Source: Methanocaldococcus sp. (GTDB lineage: Archaea; AGJL01; Methanococci; Methanococcales; Methanocaldococcaceae). From it: a DNA stretch of 64,000 nt. The stretch spans positions 1 to 64,000 of the forward strand of contig NZ_JACCLX010000033.1 of NCBI RefSeq assembly GCF_024490875.1. Direction: 5' to 3'. The position numbers and the translations under genes were made by a program. The stretch's first letter is position 1. Each line of letters starts with the position of its first letter. Positions 7,730 to 16,490 of this stretch are shown piece after piece. The notes beneath the pieces are model-generated. The model saw only the letters and a program-made list of their open reading frames with translations, had not been told where the DNA came from and did no database searches.

Positions 7730-10549
7730 ATGATTGACTTTAAAGAAATAGAAAAAAAATGGCAAAAAAAATGGGAAGAGGCAAAGATTTTTGAGGCAGA
7801 TCCTGATGATAGGGAGAAGTTCTTTATAACTGCGGCATTTCCCTACTTAAATGGTGTATTACACGCTGGGCATTTAAGAACATTTACAATTCCTGAAGTT
7901 GTTGCAAGATTCCAAAGAATGAAAAATAGAAATGTTTTATGGACTTTTGGTTATCATGTAACTGGAACTCCAATATTAGGTTTGGCTGAGTTAATAAAAA
8001 ATAGAGATGAAAAAACAATTTGGGCATATACAAATTTACACGGAATTCCTGAAGAAGAACTTTTACAATTAACAACACCAGAGAAAATTGTTGAATACTT
8101 CTCAAAAAAGGCAACTGAAGCATTTAAAAGAATGGGATTCAGTTTAGATTGGAGAAGAAACTTTAAGACGGATGATGAAGTTTTCAATAAGTTTATTGAA
8201 TGGCAATTTCACAAATTAAAAGAAAAAGGTTTAATTGTTAAAGGTTCTCATCCTGTTAGATACTGTCCAAGATGTGATAACCCTGTTGAAGATCACGACA
8301 TATTAGTTGGAGAAAATGCCACTTTGGTAGAGTATATATTAATTAAATTTAGAACAGAGGATGGCTACATAATGCCTATGGCTACTTTAAGACCAGAAAC
8401 TGTTTTTGGAGTTACAAATGTTTGGGTTAATCCTTCTGCTACATATGTAAAGGCAAAAGTTTATTTAGAGATAGAAAAAGAGGAGGGAGTTGAATTAATT
8501 GATAATGGAATTTGGATAATGTCAAAAGAATGTGCTGAGAAATTAAAACATCAAAATAGAAGAATAGAGATTCTTGAGGAGTTTAAAGGAGAGCAACTTA
8601 TTAACAAAAAGGTTATAAATCCAGTAACTGGTAAGGAAGTTCCTATACTACCTGCTAAATTCGTAAAAACTAATATTGGAACTGGTTGCGTTATGAGTGT
8701 TCCAGCACATGCACCTTATGATTATATAGCATTAAGAGATTTAGGATTAGTTGATGAAATAGATTTAATACCATTAATTGATGTTCCCGGATATGGAAAG
8801 TATCCTGCAAAGGAAATTGTAGAAAAAATGGGTATTAAAAGCCAAGAAGATGTTGATAAGTTAGAGGAGGCTACTAAAAAAATTTATAAAGATGAGTTCC
8901 ACAAGGGAGTTTTAAATGAAAATTGTTTAGATTATAAAGGCATTCCAGTTAGAGAAATTAAAGATAAATTAACAAAGGATTTAATAGATAAAGGTCTTGC
9001 TGAGGTTATGTATGAATTTAGTGAAGAAAAAGTTATATGTAGATGTGGAACTCCTTGTATAGTGAAGATGGTTAAAGGACAATGGTTTATAAAATACTCT
9101 GATAAAAAATGGAAGGAATTAGCTCACAAATGTGTAGATAAAATGAAGTTTATCCCTGAACATTTAAGACAAGTATTCCACGAAAAAATTGACTGGATGA
9201 AAGATAAGGCATGTGTAAGAAGAAGAGGATTAGGAACTAAGTTTCCATTTGAGGAAGGTTGGGTTATTGAATCTTTGTCAGATTCAACTATATATCCTGC
9301 ATACTATACAATTGCAAAATATATAAATGAATATAACATAAAACCAGAACAACTAACCTTAGAGTTGTTTGACTATGTATTTTTAGGTAAAGGAGATATT
9401 GAGAAAATTTCCAAAGATACAGGAATTCCAAAGGATATTATTGAAGGTATGAGGAAAGAGTTTATTTATTATTACCCAGTTGATTGGAGATGTTCTGCTA
9501 AGGATTTAATTCCTAATCATTTAACATTTTATATATTTAATCATGTAGCAATCTTTCCAGAAGAGTATTGGCCAAGAGGCATTGTAGTCAATGGGTATGT
9601 TACAATTGAAGGACAAAAGTTGTCTAAGTCAAAGGGGCCATTAGTTCCAATGATAGAAGTGGCTGAAAAGTATGGGGCAGATGTTGGAAGGTTTTATATA
9701 ACAACCTGTGCTGAATTACCACAAGATGCTGATATTAAATTTAAAGAATTGGAAAATACTAAAAAAGTTTTAGAAAGATTGTATTTATTTGCAAAAGACA
9801 TTGCTGAAAGAAAGGATGAAGAAGGATGTGAATATAATTACATTGACAGATGGTTATTAAGTAGATTATATAGATCTGTTAAGTTATACGATGAATATAT
9901 GGAGAACTTTGAACTTAGAAAAGCGGGAATATTACTCTATCAACTGTTAGATGACTTAAAATGGTATAGAAGAAGGGGAGGAAATAATATAAATGTATTG
10001 AGGGAGTTCTTAGAAGTTATAATAAAATTAATGGCTCCATTTACTCCACATCTATGTGAAGAAATGTGGGAAATGTTAGGAAAAGAAGGATTTGTTTCTT
10101 TATCTAAATTGCCAGAAGTTAAAGAGGAGTTTATAGATGACAGTATAGAAAAAGGAGAGGAATATTTAAAATCAGTAATTGATGACATAAAGGAGATAAT
10201 AAATGTTACAAAAGTCCAACCAAAAAGAATTTATCTATATACTGCTGATGAATGGAAATATGATGTCTTAAAAATAATTAAAGAAAATGAAGGAAAGACA
10301 ATTAAAGAATTAATGCCAATTATTATGAAAAATCCAAAGTTCAGAAAGTATGGTAAAGAAATTCCAAAGTTGGTTAATCAACTGTTAAAAGTTAATGCTG
10401 ATATTATTAATGAAGTAGAAATCCTAAAAAATGCCAAAGAATTTATAAAAAGAGAGTTTAATGTAGATGAAGTTATTATCAATGGAGAAGATAAAGGTAA
10501 CAAAAAGAGAGTAGCAATTCCATACAAGCCAGCAATTTATTTAGAATAA
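7730..10549 (+). CDS. leuS: Leucyl-tRNA synthetase
   Basis: Charges tRNA-Leu with leucine; class I synthetase of the archaeal/eukaryotic type, 939 residues. The HIGH-type motif is HAGH at residues 45-48 and the KMSKS-type motif is KLSKS near residue 630. An editing CP1 insertion lies between (around TLRPETVFGVTN), and CPRCDNPVEDHD and CRCGTPC look like zinc-binding knuckles. A GTG at 7721 opens the frame three codons earlier; GTGAT there reads better as the ribosome site for ATG 7730. It is the last core gene before the accessory island. It resembles MJ0633. Confidence 0.97.
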   Translation: MIDFKEIEKKWQKKWEEAKIFEADPDDREKFFITAAFPYLNGVLHAGHLRTFTIPEVVARFQRMKNRNVLWTFGYHVTGTPILGLAELIKNRDEKTIWAYTNLHGIPEEELLQLTTPEKIVEYFSKKATEAFKRMGFSLDWRRNFKTDDEVFNKFIEWQFHKLKEKGLIVKGSHPVRYCPRCDNPVEDHDILVGENATLVEYILIKFRTEDGYIMPMATLRPETVFGVTNVWVNPSATYVKAKVYLEIEKEEGVELIDNGIWIMSKECAEKLKHQNRRIEILEEFKGEQLINKKVINPVTGKEVPILPAKFVKTNIGTGCVMSVPAHAPYDYIALRDLGLVDEIDLIPLIDVPGYGKYPAKEIVEKMGIKSQEDVDKLEEATKKIYKDEFHKGVLNENCLDYKGIPVREIKDKLTKDLIDKGLAEVMYEFSEEKVICRCGTPCIVKMVKGQWFIKYSDKKWKELAHKCVDKMKFIPEHLRQVFHEKIDWMKDKACVRRRGLGTKFPFEEGWVIESLSDSTIYPAYYTIAKYINEYNIKPEQLTLELFDYVFLGKGDIEKISKDTGIPKDIIEGMRKEFIYYYPVDWRCSAKDLIPNHLTFYIFNHVAIFPEEYWPRGIVVNGYVTIEGQKLSKSKGPLVPMIEVAEKYGADVGRFYITTCAELPQDADIKFKELENTKKVLERLYLFAKDIAERKDEEGCEYNYIDRWLLSRLYRSVKLYDEYMENFELRKAGILLYQLLDDLKWYRRRGGNNINVLREFLEVIIKLMAPFTPHLCEEMWEMLGKEGFVSLSKLPEVKEEFIDDSIEKGEEYLKSVIDDIKEIINVTKVQPKRIYLYTADEWKYDVLKIIKENEGKTIKELMPIIMKNPKFRKYGKEIPKLVNQLLKVNADIINEVEILKNAKEFIKREFNVDEVIINGEDKGNKKRVAIPYKPAIYLE

Positions 10550-10590
10550 AACTATTTTTTATTTTTATTAGAAAAATAAAAAAGTAGTTT
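10549..10590. terminator. Bidirectional terminator hairpin between convergent genes
   Basis: The bases AAACTA-T6-A-T5 on the left and A5-T-A6-G-TAGTTT on the right are near-perfect inverted repeats around a short ATTAG loop. The structure lies exactly between the stops of leuS and the convergent wall-protein gene, so it gives T-tracts in both directions. Confidence 0.55.
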
Positions 10591-12127
10591 AATGGCTATT
10601 TACTGGTGCTAAGTTTCCTGCTAAGTTTCCAACATAATTACCAGCTAAGTTTCCTGCAATATTACCGTAGTTTCCAGCCAAGTTTCCATATACTACTTCA
10701 TTTAATTCTGAACTTTCTCCAAGGATTGCATGAATTATACCAATAAACAGTTGAGTAATACTATTCCATAGACCAATTAGCCATCCTTCTATATTTTCTC
10801 CGCTAAGTGTTGCATTTACTGGATATACAGTGTTGTTGTTAGCCATTTCTGTTACATTTACTACATTACTACCTATATTTACTGTTTCATTACCTACATT
10901 TTTTATAATCTCATTTGCTATTTCTGTTTTGTTTCCTGGATTGTAACTTACATTTGCTGTTATTATACCTTCACTTGTATTTAATGTTATTTTACTTCCA
11001 TTAATTGTTGCATTATATAATGTAATATTTACAATTGTTGTTATATTACTTTCATTTGTTGTGTTTAATGATGATGTATTTATTAATGTTACAGTTGTTG
11101 TCTGTGTAGTTGTTGTAGATGTTGGTGGTATGTAATAACCACCTCCAGAACTACCCCCAGACACACTATATGTCATTTCCGTTGCTGTTGATATAGATAC
11201 TTTTGCTTCTTCTGATTTTGCTATTTTAATAATAACATTGACTATTTTATTTATTAATGTTGGAGATTCTCCTAATACTATTATATTAACATTAATTGAA
11301 ATTACTTTACTTACAATATCAGAAACTATATTTTCATTTGTTGTTGTAATAGGTATTATAATTCCAACATATCCTTTTGTGAATTCAAGTATTGCATTTA
11401 TTATTGGATTTTTAGAGTTTTCAAATACTACAATTGCAACTGGTTTTTTTATAATGTCAGGATTTAATCTTTTGACTATACTAATTGATGATTTAATAAC
11501 ATTTTCTGAATTTTTGTCTACATCAACAAGTAATGTTTTACTCATTTTTGAAACGTCATTTACTATTACTTTTGGAACTGATGTTCCAATAATTACTGCG
11601 TCATCAATTTTTACATTTGCTGATTTTAATGCATCAACTACTTCTTTTTCTTTATTTGGAGCATAGTATAATACAGGTGCATCAAAACTTACAGCAACTG
11701 GATATATTTTTTCATTAAATCCTTCTGCAATTACTAGATTTTTCGCAACATTAGGATCTTCTTTAACCCATCTTTCAAACAGTTTTATTGAAGTTTCAAC
11801 TCTTGTTTCTCCCCAAACTCTTTCTGTTTTAATATTTAATTTTGATATTTCATTCTCTACTTTATTACTAACAGCAACAGGACCTCCGACAATTATTACT
11901 TTTTTAATATTATAGATTTCTAATTCTTTTTTAGCTTCATCTGACAACTCATCTGTTGGAGTATATATTAGTTTATAACCCATAGCCTTTGCATATGGTG
12001 CTGCAACAACAGCATCTGCTGGTGTTGATACTATTATAGCTACATTTTCATCTGATGTAGCAAATGTAAGAGGAATTACACTAAATACTATGAGCATCGA
12101 CATTAATATAGAAATTTTAGATTTCAA
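10589..12127 (-). CDS. Secreted CWB2-type cell-wall/S-layer protein with Asn-Leu-Ala-Gly repeat tail
   Basis: Exported surface protein of 512 residues: a Sec signal peptide (first ~23 residues), a region resembling cell-wall-binding repeat 2 (VIIVGGPVAVSNKVENEI, then VWGETRVETSIKLFERW), more alpha/beta repeats to about 300, a Gly/Ser and Thr-rich linker (GGSSGGGYYIPPTST), a sequon-rich beta segment, a hydrophobic helix near 460, and a tail built from NLAGN/NIAGN units. The start is TTG at 12127, chosen because GGAGGTGA lies six bases before it. It is divergent from the next gene. CWB2 domains anchor proteins to wall polymers in bacteria; the ligand here is unknown. Confidence 0.75.
   Translation of the reverse strand: MKSKISILMSMLIVFSVIPLTFATSDENVAIIVSTPADAVVAAPYAKAMGYKLIYTPTDELSDEAKKELEIYNIKKVIIVGGPVAVSNKVENEISKLNIKTERVWGETRVETSIKLFERWVKEDPNVAKNLVIAEGFNEKIYPVAVSFDAPVLYYAPNKEKEVVDALKSANVKIDDAVIIGTSVPKVIVNDVSKMSKTLLVDVDKNSENVIKSSISIVKRLNPDIIKKPVAIVVFENSKNPIINAILEFTKGYVGIIIPITTTNENIVSDIVSKVISINVNIIVLGESPTLINKIVNVIIKIAKSEEAKVSISTATEMTYSVSGGSSGGGYYIPPTSTTTTQTTTVTLINTSSLNTTNESNITTIVNITLYNATINGSKITLNTSEGIITANVSYNPGNKTEIANEIIKNVGNETVNIGSNVVNVTEMANNNTVYPVNATLSGENIEGWLIGLWNSITQLFIGIIHAILGESSELNEVVYGNLAGNYGNIAGNLAGNYVGNLAGNLAPVNSH
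10605..10690 (-). repeat. Tandem short repeats coding the NLAGN tail
   Basis: Variants of CTAAGTTTCC(TGC/AACA) recur about every 15-30 bases on the plus strand and encode NLAGN, NIAGN and NYVGN units at the C-terminus of the wall protein. The repeats are coding, imperfect and confined to this tail. Confidence 0.7.
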
Positions 12128-12247
12128 TTTCCTTCACCTCCTTATAAACGAAATATACAAATATATTTCATTATATTTTTAATTTTATTAAAATATAAAT
12201 ATCTTTCGGATATTTATTTTTAATCTAAATTAAAGAGGTGATTATTT

Positions 12248-12937
12248 ATGAAATTTATAAAAATTTTGAGAATATGTGTTTTATTTCTATTTGGTATACT
12301 TGGGGTATCAATTATAAATGATGTTGGAGGAGTTTATAAATATCTATTAATTTTAATTTTTATACCTTCAATATTACATATCTTATTATTAACTAATACT
12401 TTTAAAAAGTTGGAAAATTTTCTAAATTATTATTGCCTCTCTACATTTATATTGGTATTAATTTTACTTGCAATCAATAATATTCAATATTTTCAAAAGG
12501 CTATATTGTTATTTGCTCTTCCTATATTATTATTACTACCTTCAATTAGGAGATCTCCAAAATTATTTACAAAAATATTTATCTCTACAACATCACTGTG
12601 GATTACTATAATTTATTTTAGAAATATAGGAAATATTGCTGTATTACTTTCAATTTTATCATTTATTTTAGTATATTTGGCATTAAATTGGAATAAAATT
12701 AAAAAAGTTGTTAATGTATCAATATTAAAAGATTTAGAGCCATCAGGAATTTTTATTTTAGGAGCTATATTTTGTTTGTTAGTTTCAGCAATATGTTTAA
12801 TAAAGAATAACGAATATTTGGCAAATAAAATAGCAGAGTATGCATACTTTTTGTTAGTTGTTGGAGTATTAAGAGCACTTTATGAATATGTTAGAGACAT
12901 AAAAGAAAATGAGGATGATAAACATGAAATATATTAA
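12248..12937 (+). CDS. Polytopic membrane protein, 229 aa, unknown function
   Basis: About eight hydrophobic segments separated by short loops and almost no large soluble part; no motif I recognise. It starts at ATG 12248 with a GAGGTGAT site, and its 3' end overlaps the start of the STT3-like gene, so the two are likely translated together. This pairing suggests a role in surface glycosylation, for example an accessory to the transferase, but that rests on position only. Confidence 0.75.
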   Translation: MKFIKILRICVLFLFGILGVSIINDVGGVYKYLLILIFIPSILHILLLTNTFKKLENFLNYYCLSTFILVLILLAINNIQYFQKAILLFALPILLLLPSIRRSPKLFTKIFISTTSLWITIIYFRNIGNIAVLLSILSFILVYLALNWNKIKKVVNVSILKDLEPSGIFILGAIFCLLVSAICLIKNNEYLANKIAEYAYFLLVVGVLRALYEYVRDIKENEDDKHEIY

Positions 12938-14957
12938 TGGATTTAAAAACATCATTTCAAAAAATGTAAAAATTAAACTTTTACTTTTGTTTATTGTAAT
13001 TGTAGCATTTCTCCTTAGAATTCAAACAGCTAAATATGATTTATTATTACTTGCTGATCCCTGGTATCACTATGCAATGATTAAGTTTATTGTAAATAAT
13101 GGCTATTATATTCCATTTAATAATTTATCGAATCATCCCTTTTATGGAATATCTCCAAACCCTCCTGGCCTTTATTGGATTCCAGCAATTTTGTATTGGC
13201 TGGTTTCTAAAGTTTATTCTATAAAATTGTTAAGATTTGTTCAGATTATTCCCTCAATTATTGGTTCTTTAACAGTAATACCAATTTATTTAATTGGAAA
13301 AGAATTAAAAAATAAATATTTGGGAATAACTATGGCTTTTGTTTTTGCAGTATCTCCAATTATTGTTAAAAGTGGTCTTGCTGGATATTATAGAGGAGAG
13401 TTTTGGATGATATTCTTTGGAATGTTTTCAGTATATTATTTTTTAAGATATTTAAATTCGTTAAATTTAAAATATATATTTTATTCCTCGGTTTTTACAG
13501 TATTATGCTCCCTTGTATGGAATGGATGGGTCTATATTCCTGTAATAATTGGAATTATTCATTTTGTTTATGTTATTTATTACAAAAAAGATAGTTTTAT
13601 TAAAGGATTCATAATTTATATGATATTTTCGTCTATCTTTGTGGGTATTTGGAAAATTATATTTTTTTATCACTATCTAAACCATTTATTAGTATTTTTA
13701 ATATTACTTGGAATTTGTTTATTTGAGATAATATACTTAAAATATATAAAAATTAAAAATGTAAATGTTTATTTGGGGATTTTCCTATTGTTTTGGCTTA
13801 TTTTAATTGTAGGTTTAAGAATGTTGGATATAGATTTAGTTTCTAAGATAATTTCTTTAATACTTACTGGCAAGATCAGTAAAGGTCCAGGAATTATTGT
13901 AACAGAAAGTTATTTCAGTTATTGGGATTTGTTATTAGGTTTTAGTGTCTATATATTTTTGATTTTAGTATTTATCTTTAAATTTATCAAGGATCTAATA
14001 AAAAATTCAATAACATTTGAGTATTTATTAGCATTTGCATTATTAGTTTCTTCTATTATGTTATTTCTCAAAGGAATTAGGTTTATATTTGTAAGCTCTT
14101 TAGGGTATATAATTCCAATTGGATTGATTTTTTCAGAGTTTTTAGAAAATCTTATAAAAAGAATAATAAATTTTAAAAATTATTCTACATTATTCTTAAA
14201 ATTAAAAACTATATTTAGTATATTTATATTTTTGATATTGATATCTGTTCCTATAATTAGTTCAGAAAATCAAGTAAGTAAAATCACCCCATATATCTCA
14301 AAAGATTGGTATAAAGCAAGTTTGTGGATGAAAAATAAGGATGGAAAGACAATATTTACATTCTGGGATCAAGCAAATTGGTTTATCGCAATATCTGAAA
14401 AAACTGTTTTTACAGATACACAAACGAATTTTGGTAGTAATCCATATAAAGATGCTTATGTGTTCTGTGCTAACTATTCAACTGGCATTGAGAGATTAAA
14501 AAAGTTGAGAGCAAATTATGTTGCTGTTGATAAGAGGACTTTGTTGATGTGGTATTGGCTACAGTCATTTAATATGAATAAAAATGTCAAATTTAATGAA
14601 TCCTTTCTTTATCATCTCTATTACGAAAATGTCTCTTCTAAGGATTTAAAACTTGTATTTAAATCAGATGATTTAAAGATTTATAGGGTTATATATCATA
14701 AACCAGTTATATACAATGTTTTATGCAATAACTCTAAAATAACGATATATAGTTATTCTCCATATTTATCTAAAATTAACGCCACTTTAAAAATATGTAA
14801 GTTTAATACAACAAAAGTCGTATTTAAGAAAAATTTCTCCTTTAAATGTTACGGAGATTGTAAAAAATCAATAGATGTCAATTTAAGTAATGGAATCTAT
14901 GATGTTTATGTTTCCGATGGAGAGGTTATTATTAAAAAGGTTCTTGTAGTTAGATAA
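12924..14957 (+). CDS. STT3/AglB-like oligosaccharyltransferase with degenerate WWDYG motif
   Basis: GT-C membrane glycosyltransferase of 677 residues, resembling AglB/STT3, which moves lipid-linked glycans to Asn. The N-terminal acidic motif is LLADPWYHY near residue 43; about 12 membrane helices follow, including SGLAGYYRGEF (the second acidic loop). The C-terminal soluble domain has FTFWDQANWF near residue 480 in place of WWDYGxW, so the catalytic signature is altered. It is shorter than typical Methanocaldococcus AglB (over 900 residues), so a paralogue. Starts at ATG 12924 (GAGGATGAT site) rather than ATG 12909. Confidence 0.8.
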   Translation: MKYINGFKNIISKNVKIKLLLLFIVIVAFLLRIQTAKYDLLLLADPWYHYAMIKFIVNNGYYIPFNNLSNHPFYGISPNPPGLYWIPAILYWLVSKVYSIKLLRFVQIIPSIIGSLTVIPIYLIGKELKNKYLGITMAFVFAVSPIIVKSGLAGYYRGEFWMIFFGMFSVYYFLRYLNSLNLKYIFYSSVFTVLCSLVWNGWVYIPVIIGIIHFVYVIYYKKDSFIKGFIIYMIFSSIFVGIWKIIFFYHYLNHLLVFLILLGICLFEIIYLKYIKIKNVNVYLGIFLLFWLILIVGLRMLDIDLVSKIISLILTGKISKGPGIIVTESYFSYWDLLLGFSVYIFLILVFIFKFIKDLIKNSITFEYLLAFALLVSSIMLFLKGIRFIFVSSLGYIIPIGLIFSEFLENLIKRIINFKNYSTLFLKLKTIFSIFIFLILISVPIISSENQVSKITPYISKDWYKASLWMKNKDGKTIFTFWDQANWFIAISEKTVFTDTQTNFGSNPYKDAYVFCANYSTGIERLKKLRANYVAVDKRTLLMWYWLQSFNMNKNVKFNESFLYHLYYENVSSKDLKLVFKSDDLKIYRVIYHKPVIYNVLCNNSKITIYSYSPYLSKINATLKICKFNTTKVVFKKNFSFKCYGDCKKSIDVNLSNGIYDVYVSDGEVIIKKVLVVR

Positions 14958-15019
14958 ATATTTTAATTCATAAATAATCAGTAAAATATTTATAGAGTAA
15001 GATATATATACCTAATACA

Positions 15020-15053
15020 ATTTAATTAAATATCATTAAATATAATTAAGGTG
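15020..15053 (+). promoter_or_regulatory. AT-rich repeat before the RHH gene (possible operator)
   Basis: The 19-base string ATTAAATATAATTAAGGTG at 15035-15053 recurs exactly at 15316-15334 before sat. Here it is preceded by a further TTTAATTAAATAT copy. The last bases are the ribosome site; the AT-rich part could be an operator for the RHH protein encoded between the two copies. Confidence 0.35.
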
Positions 15054-15058
15054 AAAAG

Positions 15059-15286
15059 ATGCCTGATGAAAGAAAATATACAACTGTCTCAATACCTATT
15101 CAACTTTATGAAAAGATTAAAAAAAGAATTGAAGGTACTGGATTTACATCTGTCTCAGATTATGTAACCTATGTTTTAAGGGAAGTATTAGCAAGTCTAG
15201 AAGAGGATGAAAAAGAAGAAGTATTTAGTGAGGAAGAAGAGGAAAAGGTTAAAGAAAGATTAAGAGCATTAGGATATTTGGATTAA
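15059..15286 (+). CDS. Ribbon-helix-helix (CopG-type) regulator, 75 aa
   Basis: Short DNA-binding protein: the N-terminal strand YTTVSIPIQLYEKIKK followed by two helices (TSVSDYVTYVLREVL) is a standard RHH fold, and the rest is a very acidic linker (EEDEKEEVFSEEEEEKVKE) with a conserved-looking LRALGYLD end. It starts at ATG 15059 with AAGGTGA upstream. It is the first gene of the sulfate-activation run, 54 bases before sat. Autoregulation and control of sat is inferred from the shared upstream repeats. Confidence 0.85.
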   Translation: MPDERKYTTVSIPIQLYEKIKKRIEGTGFTSVSDYVTYVLREVLASLEEDEKEEVFSEEEEEKVKERLRALGYLD

Positions 15287-15304
15287 CAAATCTATTTTTT
15301 TAAT

Positions 15305-15334
15305 AATTAAACTTAATTAAATATAATTAAGGTG
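15305..15334 (+). promoter_or_regulatory. Palindromic AT repeat before sat (possible operator)
   Basis: Contains TTAATT-6 bases-AATTAA, a perfect inverted repeat (15313-15330), overlapping the 19-base string shared with the RHH gene's leader and ending in the sat ribosome site AAGGTGG. Confidence 0.35.
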
Positions 15335-15340
15335 GATATA

Positions 15341-16489
15341 ATGGTTTCAAAGCCACATGGTGGTAGATTAGTTAGGAAATTATTATCTGAGAAAATTAAA
15401 GAGAGAATTTTAGAAGAAAAAGATGAATATCAAAAAATAAATATTAGAGAAGGAACTGCGATAGATATTGAAAATATTGCACATGGTATATACTCCCCAC
15501 TTGAAGGTTTTCTTGTAGAAAATAAATTTCAATCAGTTTTAGATGATATGAGATTACCTAATGACTTACCTTGGAGCATTCCAATAGTTTTAGATGTAAA
15601 GGAAAAGGATTTAAAATTTGATGTAGGAGATGAAATCCTTTTATATTATGAAAATATCCCAATAGCTGTTATGAATGTAGATGATATTTACAACTATGAC
15701 AAAAAAGAATTTGCTCAAAAAGTCTTTAAAACTACTGATATAAACCATCCTGGTGTAGCAAAAGTTTATAATATGAATGAATATCTTGTTGGAGGAGAGA
15801 TTAAACTTTTAAATGAATTGCCTAATCCTTTTGAAAAATACACTTTAAGACCAATAGAAACAAGAATTTTATTTAAAGAGAGAAAATTTGAAACTATAGT
15901 AGCATTTCAAACAAGAAATGTTCCTCATTTAGGGCATGAATATTTACAAAAATCTGCATTAACATTTGTTGATGGGTTATTTATAAATCCAGTTTTAGGA
16001 AAGAAAAAGAAAGGAGATTATAAAGATGAAGTTATTTTGAAAGCTTATGAAACATTATTTAAGCACTACTATCCAAAGGATTCAGCAGTTTTAGCAACTG
16101 TTAGATATGAGATGAGATATGCTGGGCCAAGAGAAGCTATTCATCACGCAATAATGAGAAAGAATTTTGGATGTACGCACTTTATTGTTGGAAGAGACCA
16201 TGCAGGGGTTGGAAACTATTATGGACCTTATGAAGCTCAAGAAATATTTAAAAACTTCCCTGATTTGGGAATAACGCCAATGTTCTTTAAGGAATTCTTC
16301 TATTGTAAAAAATGTAAAGGTATAGTAAATGAAAGAATTTGCCCTCATCCTATGGAAGATAGAGAATATTTTAGTGGAACAAAAATAAGAAATATGATTG
16401 CTAATGGGGATGTTCCTCCTGAATACTTCATGAGAAAAGAGGTTTATGAAACAATAATGAGTTTTGAAAATCCATTTGTGGAGGAGTAA
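15341..16489 (+). CDS. sat: Sulfate adenylyltransferase (ATP sulfurylase)
   Basis: Makes adenosine 5'-phosphosulfate (APS) and pyrophosphate from ATP and sulfate. The 382-residue protein has the family motifs QTRNVPHLGHEY near residue 190 (HxGH site), GRDHAGVGNYYGPYEAQ near 283, and the C-terminal block YFSGTKIRNMI. CKKC...CPHP near 322-337 looks like the zinc site of archaeal enzymes. Start ATG 15341 follows AAGGTGG; the upstream in-frame extension lacks a site. It begins a run with the DHH enzyme (1-base gap), an AP-superfamily enzyme, cysC and a permease. M. jannaschii, as I recall, lacks this gene. Confidence 0.95.
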   Translation: MVSKPHGGRLVRKLLSEKIKERILEEKDEYQKINIREGTAIDIENIAHGIYSPLEGFLVENKFQSVLDDMRLPNDLPWSIPIVLDVKEKDLKFDVGDEILLYYENIPIAVMNVDDIYNYDKKEFAQKVFKTTDINHPGVAKVYNMNEYLVGGEIKLLNELPNPFEKYTLRPIETRILFKERKFETIVAFQTRNVPHLGHEYLQKSALTFVDGLFINPVLGKKKKGDYKDEVILKAYETLFKHYYPKDSAVLATVRYEMRYAGPREAIHHAIMRKNFGCTHFIVGRDHAGVGNYYGPYEAQEIFKNFPDLGITPMFFKEFFYCKKCKGIVNERICPHPMEDREYFSGTKIRNMIANGDVPPEYFMRKEVYETIMSFENPFVEE

Positions 16490-16490
16490 T

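Noticed and set aside
11238-11666. 142-codon plus-strand frame antisense to the wall protein
   Set aside because: Antisense frames are long here because of the repeated valine, isoleucine and lysine codons; no ribosome site, no known family.
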